In this document: piece after piece, positions 9,279 to 17,661 of the stretch | Position numbering within the stretch: position 1 is the stretch's first letter | Layout of the letters: every line of letters begins with the position of its first letter | Source: JBEKDJ01 sp050014415 | GTDB lineage: Bacteria; Desulfobacterota; BSN033; UBA1163 | Assembly (NCBI GenBank): GCA_050014415.1 | Contig: JBEKDJ010000029.1 | Coordinates: 1 to 36,939, forward strand | Direction of reading: 5' to 3' | DNA length: 36,939 nucleotides | The notes under the pieces: model-generated | What the model saw: the letters and a program-made list of their open reading frames with translations, nothing else | Database searches by the model: none | What the model was told of the DNA's origin: nothing | Made by a program: the position numbers and the translations under genes

Positions 9279-10121
9279 TTGGAGATATCGTATAAGCCAT
9301 TTGACAAAATTGATCGGACGACGTGTACAGAGAAGCCCGAGCTCTGGCTCAAAATGACCGTTAACCTAACGGCAGCGATTGTAGTCGTGGTGCTTCAGTT
9401 AATTCTGGGAATTGTTCTTACCTGGGCGGGCCCGCCTTTTCTCACAGACGACCCCGAGCCTGTAGAATACCGCCATTGGGAGGTCTACGTAGGCTCGGAG
9501 CATGAGAAAGACAAGGAAGGATGGTCAGGTACGGCTCCGCATCTCGAGGTCAACTATGGTGTGTGGCCCAACGTGCAACTTCACATGATTGCTCCGTTAG
9601 CTTACGTAAGTCCGAATGGCGGTCCATCACATTACGGATTCGGGGACATGGAATTTGGGGCGAAATATCGTTTCATTCAGGAGACCGACTGGCGGCCGCA
9701 AGTGGGAATCTTTCCGATTGTCGACGTCCCCACTGGCAGCAGATCGAAGGGGTTAGGAAGTGGACAAGTGAGGACATTCCTTCCGATCTGGTTCCAAAAG
9801 AGTCGGGGTCCCTGGACGAGCTATGGAGGCGGAGGCTATTGGATTAATCCGGGCTCGGGAAATAAGAACTATTGGTTTTTCGGATGGGAGATACAGCGCG
9901 ATCTTACCAAAAGCATAACACTCGGGGCGGAAGTGTTCTACAACACACCAACCGCAGAAGGAGAAGGTAGTCGGACAGGGTTCAATGTAGGAACGATACT
10001 CAATTTCACCGAAGAACACCATCTCCTGTTCTCGACAGGCCGAGACATTCATGGTCAGAATCGCTTTTCCGCGTACATCGCTTATCAATTGACATTTGGG
10101 CCGCGCGAGGATGCAAAGTGA
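9279..10121 (+). CDS. Putative outer-membrane beta-barrel protein (phenol-degradation MetA-like fold)
   Basis: A predicted 280-residue exported protein. The TTG at 9279 is preferred because AAAGGA lies five bases upstream. An ATG at 9354 (residue 26) would start directly at the hydrophobic signal (residues about 26-50, LTAAIVVVVLQLILGIVLTW) and is the alternative. After the signal come alternating aromatic and polar residues (WEVYVGSEHEKDKEGWSGTAPHLEVNYGVWPNVQL; FGDMEFGAKYRF; GVFPIVDVPTGSR-like segment; SRTGFNVGTILNF), and the chain ends in a strand-like YIAYQLTF. This is typical of the MetA-like (PF13557) barrel family often annotated as a transporter. Function is unknown. The next gene, a di-haem peroxidase, lies 66 bp downstream and may be co-transcribed. 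Confidence 0.7.
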   Translation: MEISYKPFDKIDRTTCTEKPELWLKMTVNLTAAIVVVVLQLILGIVLTWAGPPFLTDDPEPVEYRHWEVYVGSEHEKDKEGWSGTAPHLEVNYGVWPNVQLHMIAPLAYVSPNGGPSHYGFGDMEFGAKYRFIQETDWRPQVGIFPIVDVPTGSRSKGLGSGQVRTFLPIWFQKSRGPWTSYGGGGYWINPGSGNKNYWFFGWEIQRDLTKSITLGAEVFYNTPTAEGEGSRTGFNVGTILNFTEEHHLLFSTGRDIHGQNRFSAYIAYQLTFGPREDAK

Positions 10122-10187
10122 ATCGGACATCAATGGACAATGACTTTCAAGGCAAAGTGTTATTGTTACACAAAGAAGGGGGCTGTT

Positions 10188-11240
10188 ATGGGTATGGTTA
10201 GACGAGAAGTGGGAAGCAGGGTAAAGGTCATGGTCGTCATTTCCATTCTATTCTTTGCTGGCACGTCATTAGCCGCCAATGAGGATGAAGACTTGCTAAA
10301 GCAAGCAAACCAGATTTTCGGTGTCTTGCCAAAGGCGGTGGTATCGGAGAAGAACCCCATCACCCCTGAAAAGGTGCATCTCGGAAAGATACTTTTTTAT
10401 GAAACACGAATTTCTATTGACGGAACAATAAGCTGTTCAAAATGCCATCCTATCAGTTTGTATGGAGCCGATGGGTTGCGCAAGGCAATAGGCAATAACT
10501 GCAAAACAAACCCAAGAAATTCCCCCACCATTTTCAATGCAGCAGGTCAGATTTCGGAGCATTGGATAGGAAACAGAATAGATGTGGAAGACCAGGCCAA
10601 ACAGTCGGTCATAGGACCTCCTTCTTTTGGAATGCCCTCTTATGAGGTAGTCGAGAAAAGGCTGAAAGAGATAAAAGGATATATCAACTTGTTTAGGAAA
10701 ACGTTCCCCAAGGACGATGACCCCATTACGATAGACAACTTCGCAAAAGCAGTTGGAGCTTTTGAAAGAACACTCATCACCCCATCCTCCTTTGATACTT
10801 TCTTAAAGGGTAAGAAAGAAGCATTGAAAGAAGAAGAAAAGAGAGGTTTAAGAACATTTATTGAGGTGGGGTGTATCATGTGCCATTCCGGTGCCTATGT
10901 GGGTGGACAGGTTTATCAGAATTTCGGATTGATCGAACCTTACTGGAAATACACCAAAAGCCAAGAGATTGATGAAGGACGGAAGACGGTCACCATGAAT
11001 GAAAAGGATCAGTACGTATTCAAAGTTCCGATGCTCAGAAATGTTGCCAAGACCTCCCCGTATTTTCACGATGGCTCTGTGGACAGATTAGATGCCGCCG
11101 AATTCATAATGGGTAAGGTTCAACTGGGAAGAGATCTCACAAGATCGCAGCTGGAAGATACCGGTTCATTTTTGCGGTCTTTAACTGGCAATATTCCGGA
11201 AGATATCTTTAGGATTCCTTTGCTCCCTTCAATGGAGTAA
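10188..11240 (+). CDS. Di-haem cytochrome c peroxidase/MauG family protein
   Basis: A periplasmic di-haem protein of 350 residues, within the family range. The ATG at 10188 follows a GAAGGGGGC ribosome site; an earlier frame start at 10140 is less likely. A signal peptide covers residues 1 to about 30 (MVVISILFFAGTSLAA). Haem 1 binds at CSKCH (C83, C86, H87) and haem 2 at CIMCH (C229, C232, H233). The C-terminal KVPMLRNVAKTSPYFHDG carries the usual Met ligand of the electron-entry haem (M282). The segment between the haems is unusual. Classical enzymes read roughly FWDGRA...QA...VEMGMP; here it is HWIGNR, DQAK, then PSFGMP (residues about 125-150). The Gln is kept, but the Glu-Met pair is replaced by Ser146-Phe147. 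Peroxidase activity is therefore uncertain. Confidence 0.88.
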   Translation: MGMVRREVGSRVKVMVVISILFFAGTSLAANEDEDLLKQANQIFGVLPKAVVSEKNPITPEKVHLGKILFYETRISIDGTISCSKCHPISLYGADGLRKAIGNNCKTNPRNSPTIFNAAGQISEHWIGNRIDVEDQAKQSVIGPPSFGMPSYEVVEKRLKEIKGYINLFRKTFPKDDDPITIDNFAKAVGAFERTLITPSSFDTFLKGKKEALKEEEKRGLRTFIEVGCIMCHSGAYVGGQVYQNFGLIEPYWKYTKSQEIDEGRKTVTMNEKDQYVFKVPMLRNVAKTSPYFHDGSVDRLDAAEFIMGKVQLGRDLTRSQLEDTGSFLRSLTGNIPEDIFRIPLLPSME

Positions 11241-11282
11241 ACCCTGAGAAAGAATTCTGTTCTAAGCCAAAGGCTATCCAGA

Positions 11283-11560
11283 TTATTCAACTTTCTTCCA
11301 GGTTTTGTCTGGATCGAATTTCTTCATCGTCGTCTGGAGTTTGCACAGGTGACATTTATCTTGCCAAATCAGCACAATGCGCAATAAATGCCAGCGTCCG
11401 ATCCAATCCCTCATGGATGACTAGATTTCGAAAAGGACTCCCCTTCCGTATACCTTCAGTTCCCCTAAAATTAGGTGCGTTCCAAATCAAAATACTGTCT
11501 TCACCCTATTTGATTCTTATTTGAGCTTCAGTAAAGTGGTAGTTAGCTTAAAATGTCGAG
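11283..11560 (-). pseudogene. Decayed gene of unrecognised family
   Basis: On the minus strand a protein-like reading can be followed from about 11560 to 11283 only by accepting one in-frame stop and one frameshift. The 11356-11505 piece reads GEDSILIWNAPNF, then GTEGIRKGSPFRNLVIHEG and LDRTLAFIAHCADLAR. In the neighbouring frame a tail follows, CHLCKLQTTMKKFDPDKTW plus KKVE and a stop at 11283. The two pieces meet in a Cys-rich stretch. There is no start codon or ribosome site. I do not recognise the family. The rest of 11241-11677 holds nothing else I can support. Confidence 0.4.
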
Positions 11561-11677
11561 GAGAGTGTTAGGATGCCGGCCACCTCAACTACAGGAGCCA
11601 TCTCGGCATATTGTTACGTGAAGCACTGTCTTAGACAAGACATAGTCATTCTTTACCAAAGGGAGGAAAGATAAAAC

Positions 11678-12303
11678 ATGGCAAAGAAATCTCTTTATGG
11701 GGTCGTTCTAAAGGAGACTTTTGTGAAGGCTCGAAGAAAGTGGATCTTCTGCCTCATTCTTGCGAACATGGTTTACGGGAGGAGAAGAAGACGAATTATT
11801 CTTTTCCGCATTTAAAGCAGATCATGGAGGAGTACCGTACCAAAGAGAAACTCTACGGAATCCTAAGAACCAAGGGCTATAGTCTCGGGCAAGGGATCGA
11901 TATTGTGGAGGCGATCGTCAGGAAATCGAAAGAACTCGAACTACCGTTGGCCCTTATCATGGCTGTAATCGACCAGGAATCTGAGTTCTATCCTAATGCT
12001 AGATCAAGTAGGGGTGCTCAAGGACTGATGCAAATAATGCCTTTGAAATGGGATGAGTGCGTGGCCAAGCTCAATTTGGAAGTTGACAGGAGGGCGATGA
12101 CCGATCCGTTCATGAATATAACGGTAGGATGTCAGATTCTCAAGGATCTCTATAGTCAAAACAACCACATAAGGGATCATAAGGTTAGAATGGCCAAAGC
12201 CCTGACTGACTATAACAATGGTGAAGAAGCGGCAAATCTGAATCTGAATTATGCTGTTCAGGTAAATCGCAAGCAAGACGAGTATGAAAAGAAATTGGAA
12301 TAG
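11678..12303 (+). CDS. Lytic transglycosylase (SLT domain), apparently frameshifted
   Basis: The enzyme family cleaves peptidoglycan glycan strands to 1,6-anhydro ends. The SLT domain is clear in the frame 11740-12303. Catalytic Glu80 (numbered from a weak GTG at 11740) lies in IMAVIDQESEFYPNARSS, followed by RGAQGLMQIMP and the C-terminal YNNG variant of the usual YNAG motif (158-161). The likely true start is the ATG at 11678, eight bases after GGGAGGAAAG. That frame gives a basic/hydrophobic signal anchor (MAKKSLYGVVLKETF, then RRKWIFCLILANMVYG) but stops at 11813. The two frames join in the GGAGGAGAAGAAGACG repeat near 11780-11795, consistent with one missing base. This is either a recent frameshift or a sequencing error; the catalytic domain itself looks intact. 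Confidence 0.72.
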
Positions 12304-12692
12304 CCCGTCTAACTTCACAGAAAAGAAGATGACAGATCGTAATCACTAACTCCTCGCATAGACTCGAATTCTAGACGTGTAGGTGAGGTCGCCAGTCAGG
12401 AGTTATTCTGAGAATGTCAATCAGGTTGAGTCTCGGATTCTGCAATTGATGACAAGATCAAAAAACCTCACGAAGCCTTTTCTTGATTGGGGACATATGA
12501 CAGACTTCTTCTGTTTTGTTAGCTTGTCTCGAAAATGACGCTTAAATCTCTTTTCAGAATGCCAGAATACAACACCTTAGGTAGTTATGGAAAATGTTCA
12601 TCGATCTGTTTGGCGTGACACCCAATTCCAGTCTTTTTTGAATTCAACCCAAACCAGACCGGGTTCTTACCATTTGTCTGTGGCCAATGGAG
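12304..12692. other. Gap without a recognised gene
   Basis: This 389-bp AT-rich space lies between the convergent transglycosylase and cysE genes. I see no coding frame, tRNA or convincing terminator hairpin with a T-run. Confidence 0.4.
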
Positions 12693-13706
12693 TTAATAGC
12701 CCTTGGACTCGTCCCTCGTTTCCCTTTTTTCTTCTTTGTATCTTAACTTAGGCACCTCAATCATAACCGTCGTACCTGGCGGGACCGAACGAGTTAACCA
12801 AACATTCCCTCCGATTACAGACCCAGCCCCAATCACTGTTTCCCCTCCTAAGATTGTGGCCCCGGCATATATGGTTACGTGGTCTTCTAGGGTGGGATGG
12901 CGTTTCATCTTTCTAAGCAGATCACCCTTTTCTTCCATAGGGAGACTCAAGGCACCCAGGGTTACCCCTTGATAAATTCTGACGTAGTCGCCAATATTAC
13001 TAGTCTCTCCTATCACCACCCCTGTTCCGTGGTCAATGAAAAAATGGTCGCCGATGACCGCTCCTGGGTGGATATCTATACCGGTGATGCTATGGGCGTA
13101 TTCAGTCATCATCCGTGGAATTAAGGGAACCTCCTGAACATGAAGCTCATGGGCTAGTCGGTAGGTTGAGATGGCCAAAATGCTAGGGTAACTGAAGATA
13201 ATCTCGTCGAAGCTTTTCGCTGCCGGATCTCCCTGGTAGGCCGCTCTGACGTCTTCGGTTAGGGTTTTCCTAAGACCTCTCAGTTTTCTCAATAGGGTAA
13301 GGGCTTCCTTTTGTCCCCTCTCCGAGCAAAAAGTACAAACCATTTGATGACGGCGGCATTCATGGCGGATGCTCAGGGTTATCTGTCTAGATAACAGCTC
13401 AAAAAGGGCATTTATTTCGATGCCAATCTGGTAAGCCAGATTGAAACTATCCACCTCATGCTCCCCAAAATACCCGGGAAAGAGAACCTTCTTAAGACGC
13501 TCGACGATCTCAATCACGACCCCTCGAGAGGGCAATCCTACCAGGTTCAGGTGATGAAAGGTATCCATGTCCTGGCAACTTTCCACCAGGTCGGACACAA
13601 TCTGGGGAAGTTCTTGGCGAAACAACGGGGGCAGTTCACATTCGACATAGTCAAGTTCAGACGGGAAGACCTTTTCCATGGGGCATTCATTATCAATTTT
13701 ATCCAT
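12693..13706 (-). CDS. cysE: Serine O-acetyltransferase
   Basis: It transfers acetyl from acetyl-CoA to L-serine, giving O-acetylserine for cysteine synthesis in the cytoplasm. The start at 13706 (MDKIDNECPMEKV, 337 residues) has AAAGGAG eight bases upstream; the frame also opens at 13751 but without a ribosome site. Residues 1 to about 190 form a long helical N-terminal region with a CTFC pair. The C-terminal left-handed beta-helix of hexapeptide repeats is plain: GIDIHPGAVIGDHFFIDHG, TGVVIGETSNIGDYVRIYQG, then VTIYAGATILGGETVIGAG and SVIGGNVW. The catalytic histidines are in DIHPGA and IDHGTG. The protein resembles the longer EpsC/SatA type rather than the 270-residue enterobacterial enzyme. 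No cysK is adjacent. An inverted repeat lies 50-93 bp upstream. Confidence 0.93.
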   Translation of the reverse strand: MDKIDNECPMEKVFPSELDYVECELPPLFRQELPQIVSDLVESCQDMDTFHHLNLVGLPSRGVVIEIVERLKKVLFPGYFGEHEVDSFNLAYQIGIEINALFELLSRQITLSIRHECRRHQMVCTFCSERGQKEALTLLRKLRGLRKTLTEDVRAAYQGDPAAKSFDEIIFSYPSILAISTYRLAHELHVQEVPLIPRMMTEYAHSITGIDIHPGAVIGDHFFIDHGTGVVIGETSNIGDYVRIYQGVTLGALSLPMEEKGDLLRKMKRHPTLEDHVTIYAGATILGGETVIGAGSVIGGNVWLTRSVPPGTTVMIEVPKLRYKEEKRETRDESKGY

Positions 13707-14453
13707 ACTGATGACTCCTTTCTTGGAATTTCTTAGAAAGTTCATACCCATGGAAATTCAATCCTTCCTGACTCCAACCACGTTCGGCAGGGATTGAATC
13801 TCCCTTTTTGCGCTGTCGTCCACCCTACTGTTCAAGTCCAGAAGAAAAACCGGAACCCTTCCGTGCTTTCTCTTCCAAATAGACGCCCTTTGTATTCATC
13901 CCTTTCTGAATAACACATTCCTGATACATGCGACCACTACAACAACCTGCCAGTTCGCTGTCGCTATACACGAAAAAGGGATGGCTTGAGTGAAGGTTGC
14001 AAAAGGAGTTGATTTCGTGCAGGCGTCAAATGTTTTTAGATTTCCTGAGTTGTTTAGTAGAGCGCACAATTCCTGCTCAGAATTCCCTGTAACTTTGATC
14101 TTGCATTTTGGTTCCGCAAATCGATATCTCAGACGGAAATCAACGCAATCTAATTCCCCCCCAATTTTCATGTTGACATGGAGTATCTTCTGCGATTGAA
14201 TATAGCATTCGAACACAATGAGACCAGGAAGCTGGCCTGCCAAAGAATCATTCCTATCAAGACCGGTACAACCCTTTCTAAGGCTACAGGATAATGACCT
14301 GCAATGGCAGGCCCCTCAATTTGGGATCTATAAAAAAAACAATGGCGATGGTCCGGCATTTATCATCAAACCAAGATAGTTTGAGAATGAACCTAAACCG
14401 CAATCTTTTCAAAAGAGATTGCCCCTTGTTCACTGAGTCGATGGGAGGGGTAG
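13707..14453. other. Long gap upstream of divergent cysE and zinc-ribbon gene
   Basis: No gene is supported in this roughly 750-bp stretch. A minus-strand frame (about 13850-14035) reads plausibly near its end (MYQECVIQKGMNTKGVYLEE) but has no start codon or ribosome site, and a 115-codon minus frame (13896-14243) lacks any family feature. A small hairpin (GCAATCT / AGATTGC, arms 14400-14406 and 14416-14422) lies just ahead of the zinc-ribbon gene. Promoters for both divergent genes must lie here, but I see no clear consensus. Confidence 0.35.
13756..13799. promoter_or_regulatory. Inverted repeat upstream of cysE
   Basis: A 9-bp perfect inverted repeat (ATTCAATCC at 13756-13764 and GGATTGAAT at 13791-13799, 26-base loop) sits 50-93 bp ahead of the cysE start. 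It could be an operator or a leader hairpin. It does not match a T-box or S-box pattern. Confidence 0.3.
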
Positions 14454-14666
14454 ATGGACAAAGATGTTCGGGCACAGAGTAGCATGATGGAGAATCAAGA
14501 ACGTTGCTTGAAGTGCGGGACAGAACATGGATTACAAGGTGTGGCTGTAACGATCGGAAGGAGAACATTTCATCTTTTCTATCTCTGCACTAAGTGTGGA
14601 GATGTCAATATTGAAGAGTTGCTATTAATGATCGGAGCGTTCAAAGAAAGGAAAACAGCCCCTTAA
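14454..14666 (+). CDS. Small zinc-ribbon protein
   Basis: A 70-residue hypothetical protein with two CxxC knuckles, CLKCG (residues about 18-22) and LCTKCG (about 44-49), spaced as in a single zinc ribbon. The middle GVAVTIGRRTFHLFYL looks like a short beta-hairpin. A GGGAGGGG ribosome site lies immediately upstream of the ATG. No known enzyme domain is visible. Its role may be nucleic-acid or protein binding, and the neighbours give no hint. Confidence 0.6.
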   Translation: MDKDVRAQSSMMENQERCLKCGTEHGLQGVAVTIGRRTFHLFYLCTKCGDVNIEELLLMIGAFKERKTAP

Positions 14667-14804
14667 TTGGCTCTCTTGACTTCATTATCGCTGACAAGGA
14701 AAACGACCTCATGAGTAAGGCCATGAGGAATGTGGTCTGGCTTCCCTTCAATAGAAAAAACCTCCTCGTCGACGGTTTGGGGCCAATTCGAGCGAACATC
14801 GATT

Positions 14805-15160
14805 TCACCTTTTCTTGCCCTTCAATTGAATGAGCTTCCATCCTCCTTTGACGAGATGATCATTCGGGTCCGTTAACAGGTTCATCGCATTGGCTGTCCC
14901 GACATAAAGTGCGTCTTCTGCGACCAAAGTACGAATTCCGAAGTTCACAGGATTTCCTAACCCATGGACCGATTCAGGGACGGCTGGCGAAAGGCCGTTC
15001 ACTCGATAGAGATCAGCTCCCAAGGAAAGGCCTATCAAATGGTGGTGATGAGCCCAAGGTGGCAATCAAACCTTGGCCAGGTGCCTGTAGTGTGCCCAAT
15101 AAAGAAAACCTTTGAAGGATGCCAGGGCCCCCCCCGCAATAGCGAGAACATCATTGACTC
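14805..15160 (-). pseudogene. Decayed gene, C-terminal part of an unrecognised exported-type protein
   Basis: The frame 14805-15065 reads convincingly from ADLYRVNGLSPAVPESVHG through LGNPVNFGIRTLVAEDALYV and GTANAMNLLTDP to GGWKLIQLKGKKR and a stop. It begins at a stop codon and has no start. Continuing upstream needs at least two frame changes: FKGFLYW near 15105-15125, then GTLQAPGQGLIATLGSSPPF near 15035-15105. One shift sits at an eight-C run (15128-15135), where one more base would restore LLRGGALASFKGFLYW. It resembles the C-terminus of a large repeat protein family seen in environmental genomes, but I cannot name it. Confidence 0.5.
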
Positions 15161-15302
15161 GTCATAACCCATCACATCTCTATCCTCCAAGTGCCTGCTC
15201 TCGACTTCCAGAATCTGCTGCCCCCACAAAAAGAAGCCCTCCTTCCGCATGGTGGCCGAATTCAGAAATCCTTCACCGCACGGGTGCGTGCCTAGGGGCG
15301 AA

Positions 15303-17603
15303 TTAATAGAGCAGATACTTCGATCGCAGCCGGCAGAACTGTTCCAGCGGACCCTGCCAGTTCTGCACGATGGAGGTGGGATCCTGACCATCACAAACAG
15401 CCTGCAGAACCTCACGTGAACCAACAAGTCCCAGTGTTTTGTCAATGTGAAAGCTCCCGGGGTATAGGCGGTAAAGTGCACTCGCGATCTCTATTCCAAG
15501 GGCCGGAGAATCCAGGACCTGTCGATCGAGGAGAACAATCTGGACGCCACGACACAATTGATTCTTGAAACAATTGCTGTTTGGCGTGAATTCTACCGGC
15601 ATAAACTGTACACCCTGAATGTTACGGTTTCTCAAGTAGGACGCGAGCTCTTCTCCATTAATCCAAGGAGCGCCGAGAACCTCAAAAGGTGTCGTCGTCC
15701 CTCGGCCCACGCTAACGTTTGTACTTTCAACCATCGCCACTCCCGGATAAAGGACAGCTTCTGTTAGAGTTTGCAAGTTCGGCGATGGACTCACCCATGG
15801 CAAGCCGGTCTCATCATACCAGTGCGTGCGTTCATAACCACGCATTTTGATGACGTGCAATTTGACGCCAATCTTCTTCTCAACATTGAACATCTCAGCC
15901 AGCTCGCCAATCGTCATGCCGTGCCGGACCGGTAGAGAAAAATATCCAGTGAATGACGTCAGGTTATTGTCCAGGACAGGCCCCTGAACCAGTGAAGCAT
16001 TGATCGGATTCGGCCTGTCGAGAACATAAAAAGGAATTCCCTTTCTGGCACACGCCTCCATTGCATAACCCATCGTGGTGATATACGTATAAAAACGAGC
16101 GCCTGCATCCTGAATGTCGAAGACGAGCCCATCCAGGCCAGCGAGCATCTTCTGTGTCGGACGTACAACGTCTCCGTATAGACTATAGATCGGCAGGCCT
16201 GTCAAAAGCTCTTTCGTCGCAGAGACTTTTCCTTCTGCCTTCCCAGAAAAGCCATGTTCCGGGCTGAAAATCGCCACCACTTTTACATTGGGGGCTTTGT
16301 AGAGAAGATCTACAGTGCGCCTTCCTGCAGAATCGATCCCCGACTGATTGGTAATGAGCCCCACACGCAATCCGGCTAGGGGGCGGAACTTCTTGGCGGC
16401 CAGTACATCGATTCCTGTTTGCACCCTTCCGTTGTTGCTTATCCCCTGTTCGTAAGCATCGCTCAGTACGGGGCGACTAGCAGTTCTAATGGCCTCACTG
16501 ACAAGCGATAGAACCTGAGCACGGAGCGGTTCAACTTTGCCCCTGCCATTCGGATGAACCCGGTTTGTCAGAACAATGACGCAGGTATTGGAAACAGGAT
16601 CAATCCAGATACCAGTTCCGGTAAAGCCGTTGTGTCCAAAAGAACCTACAGAAACGAGGGATGAGTCGACATTCCAGCCCAATCCCCTCAAAGGCATTTT
16701 GCCAGGCGGGGATTGAGGGATAGTCATCTCCTTGACCGTGAGAGGCCTAAGAATCTGCACACCCTTCCTACTCCCACCATCGAGGACCATCTGAGCAAAG
16801 ATCGCAAGGTCATCGGCAGTAGAGAAAAGCCCGGCGTGACCAGCCACACCACCCATGCGGTAGGCTGTTGGGTCATGGACTTCCCCCCAGAGCATCTTCC
16901 CTGTGGTCCCATGCTGGTACTGGGTAGGTGCGATACGAGGCAGGAGAACAGCGGAAGGCTTGAAGCCCGTGTCCTTCATCCTCAGGGGTTCGAAAATGTG
17001 CTCGGCGCAGTAAACATCAAAAGACTCACCTGAGACGCGCGAGACAAGCTCACCTAGAATGATAAAATTGATGTCGCTATAGATGAAACTCGTCCTAGGA
17101 GGGAGAACAGGTTTTTCTTGTTCAATCATCGCAATGGCCTCCTTGTAACCTGACCAGTCTGGTTTCAAGTCCAGAGCCGGTCGAAGACCTGAAAAATGCG
17201 TCAGGAGATCACGCACCGTGATTTCTTCCTTGCCGTTTGCTCTAAACTCAGGCCAATACTTGGCAACCGGGTCTTCGAGGTTCAGTTTTCCTATCTCCAC
17301 GAGCTGTGCCACTGCGGTGGATGTTGCAACCACCTTGGTAAGGGAGGCAATATCAAAAATAGTGTCTGTGGTCATGGGCAACTTCTTGGGCTTGAGTGCG
17401 CGAAGGCCAAAAGCCCGGCGGCATACGATTTTCCCCTGGTTCTCAACCAGAATGACAGCTCCCGGAATTTTGCCAGCTTGAATCGCCTTCTTCGCCACCA
17501 CTGTAATGGGTGCCATTTGCTCTTCCCGGAGTATCTGAGCAGATGCTAAGGTCGCAATCAAAACAGGGAACGTTAGTAGGAAGGAAATCTTCCAAGACTT
17601 CAC
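15303..17603 (-). CDS. Fused serine beta-lactamase-fold hydrolase and NamZ (DUF1343) exo-muramidase
   Basis: A 766-residue exported two-domain protein with an N-terminal signal (ISFLLTFPVLIATLASA, cleaved near 22). Domain 1 (about 30-380) is a class C beta-lactamase/PBP4b-type fold with the SxxK nucleophile S87-K90 (IASLTK), the Tyr motif YSD at 175-177 (usually YxN) and HNG at 324-326 in place of KTG. Such domains are often D-Ala or ester hydrolases. Domain 2 (about 395-766) is DUF1343: GLRVGLITNQSGID, SPEHGF with E449, and the FDIQDAGARFYTYI motif. Characterised members (NamZ) release MurNAc from the non-reducing end of peptidoglycan. The fusion suggests linked cell-wall recycling in the periplasm. 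It is the last of three minus-strand envelope genes. Confidence 0.9.
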   Translation of the reverse strand: MKSWKISFLLTFPVLIATLASAQILREEQMAPITVVAKKAIQAGKIPGAVILVENQGKIVCRRAFGLRALKPKKLPMTTDTIFDIASLTKVVATSTAVAQLVEIGKLNLEDPVAKYWPEFRANGKEEITVRDLLTHFSGLRPALDLKPDWSGYKEAIAMIEQEKPVLPPRTSFIYSDINFIILGELVSRVSGESFDVYCAEHIFEPLRMKDTGFKPSAVLLPRIAPTQYQHGTTGKMLWGEVHDPTAYRMGGVAGHAGLFSTADDLAIFAQMVLDGGSRKGVQILRPLTVKEMTIPQSPPGKMPLRGLGWNVDSSLVSVGSFGHNGFTGTGIWIDPVSNTCVIVLTNRVHPNGRGKVEPLRAQVLSLVSEAIRTASRPVLSDAYEQGISNNGRVQTGIDVLAAKKFRPLAGLRVGLITNQSGIDSAGRRTVDLLYKAPNVKVVAIFSPEHGFSGKAEGKVSATKELLTGLPIYSLYGDVVRPTQKMLAGLDGLVFDIQDAGARFYTYITTMGYAMEACARKGIPFYVLDRPNPINASLVQGPVLDNNLTSFTGYFSLPVRHGMTIGELAEMFNVEKKIGVKLHVIKMRGYERTHWYDETGLPWVSPSPNLQTLTEAVLYPGVAMVESTNVSVGRGTTTPFEVLGAPWINGEELASYLRNRNIQGVQFMPVEFTPNSNCFKNQLCRGVQIVLLDRQVLDSPALGIEIASALYRLYPGSFHIDKTLGLVGSREVLQAVCDGQDPTSIVQNWQGPLEQFCRLRSKYLLY

Positions 17604-17661
17604 ACTCTTCTACCTCTCTTGACCTTTTTTCTGAATTCTGAACAAATGAATCGAACGAACC

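Noticed and set aside
13896..14243. 115-codon minus-strand frame upstream of cysE
   Set aside because: No ribosome site, no recognisable motif, and a competing plus-strand frame covers the same DNA.
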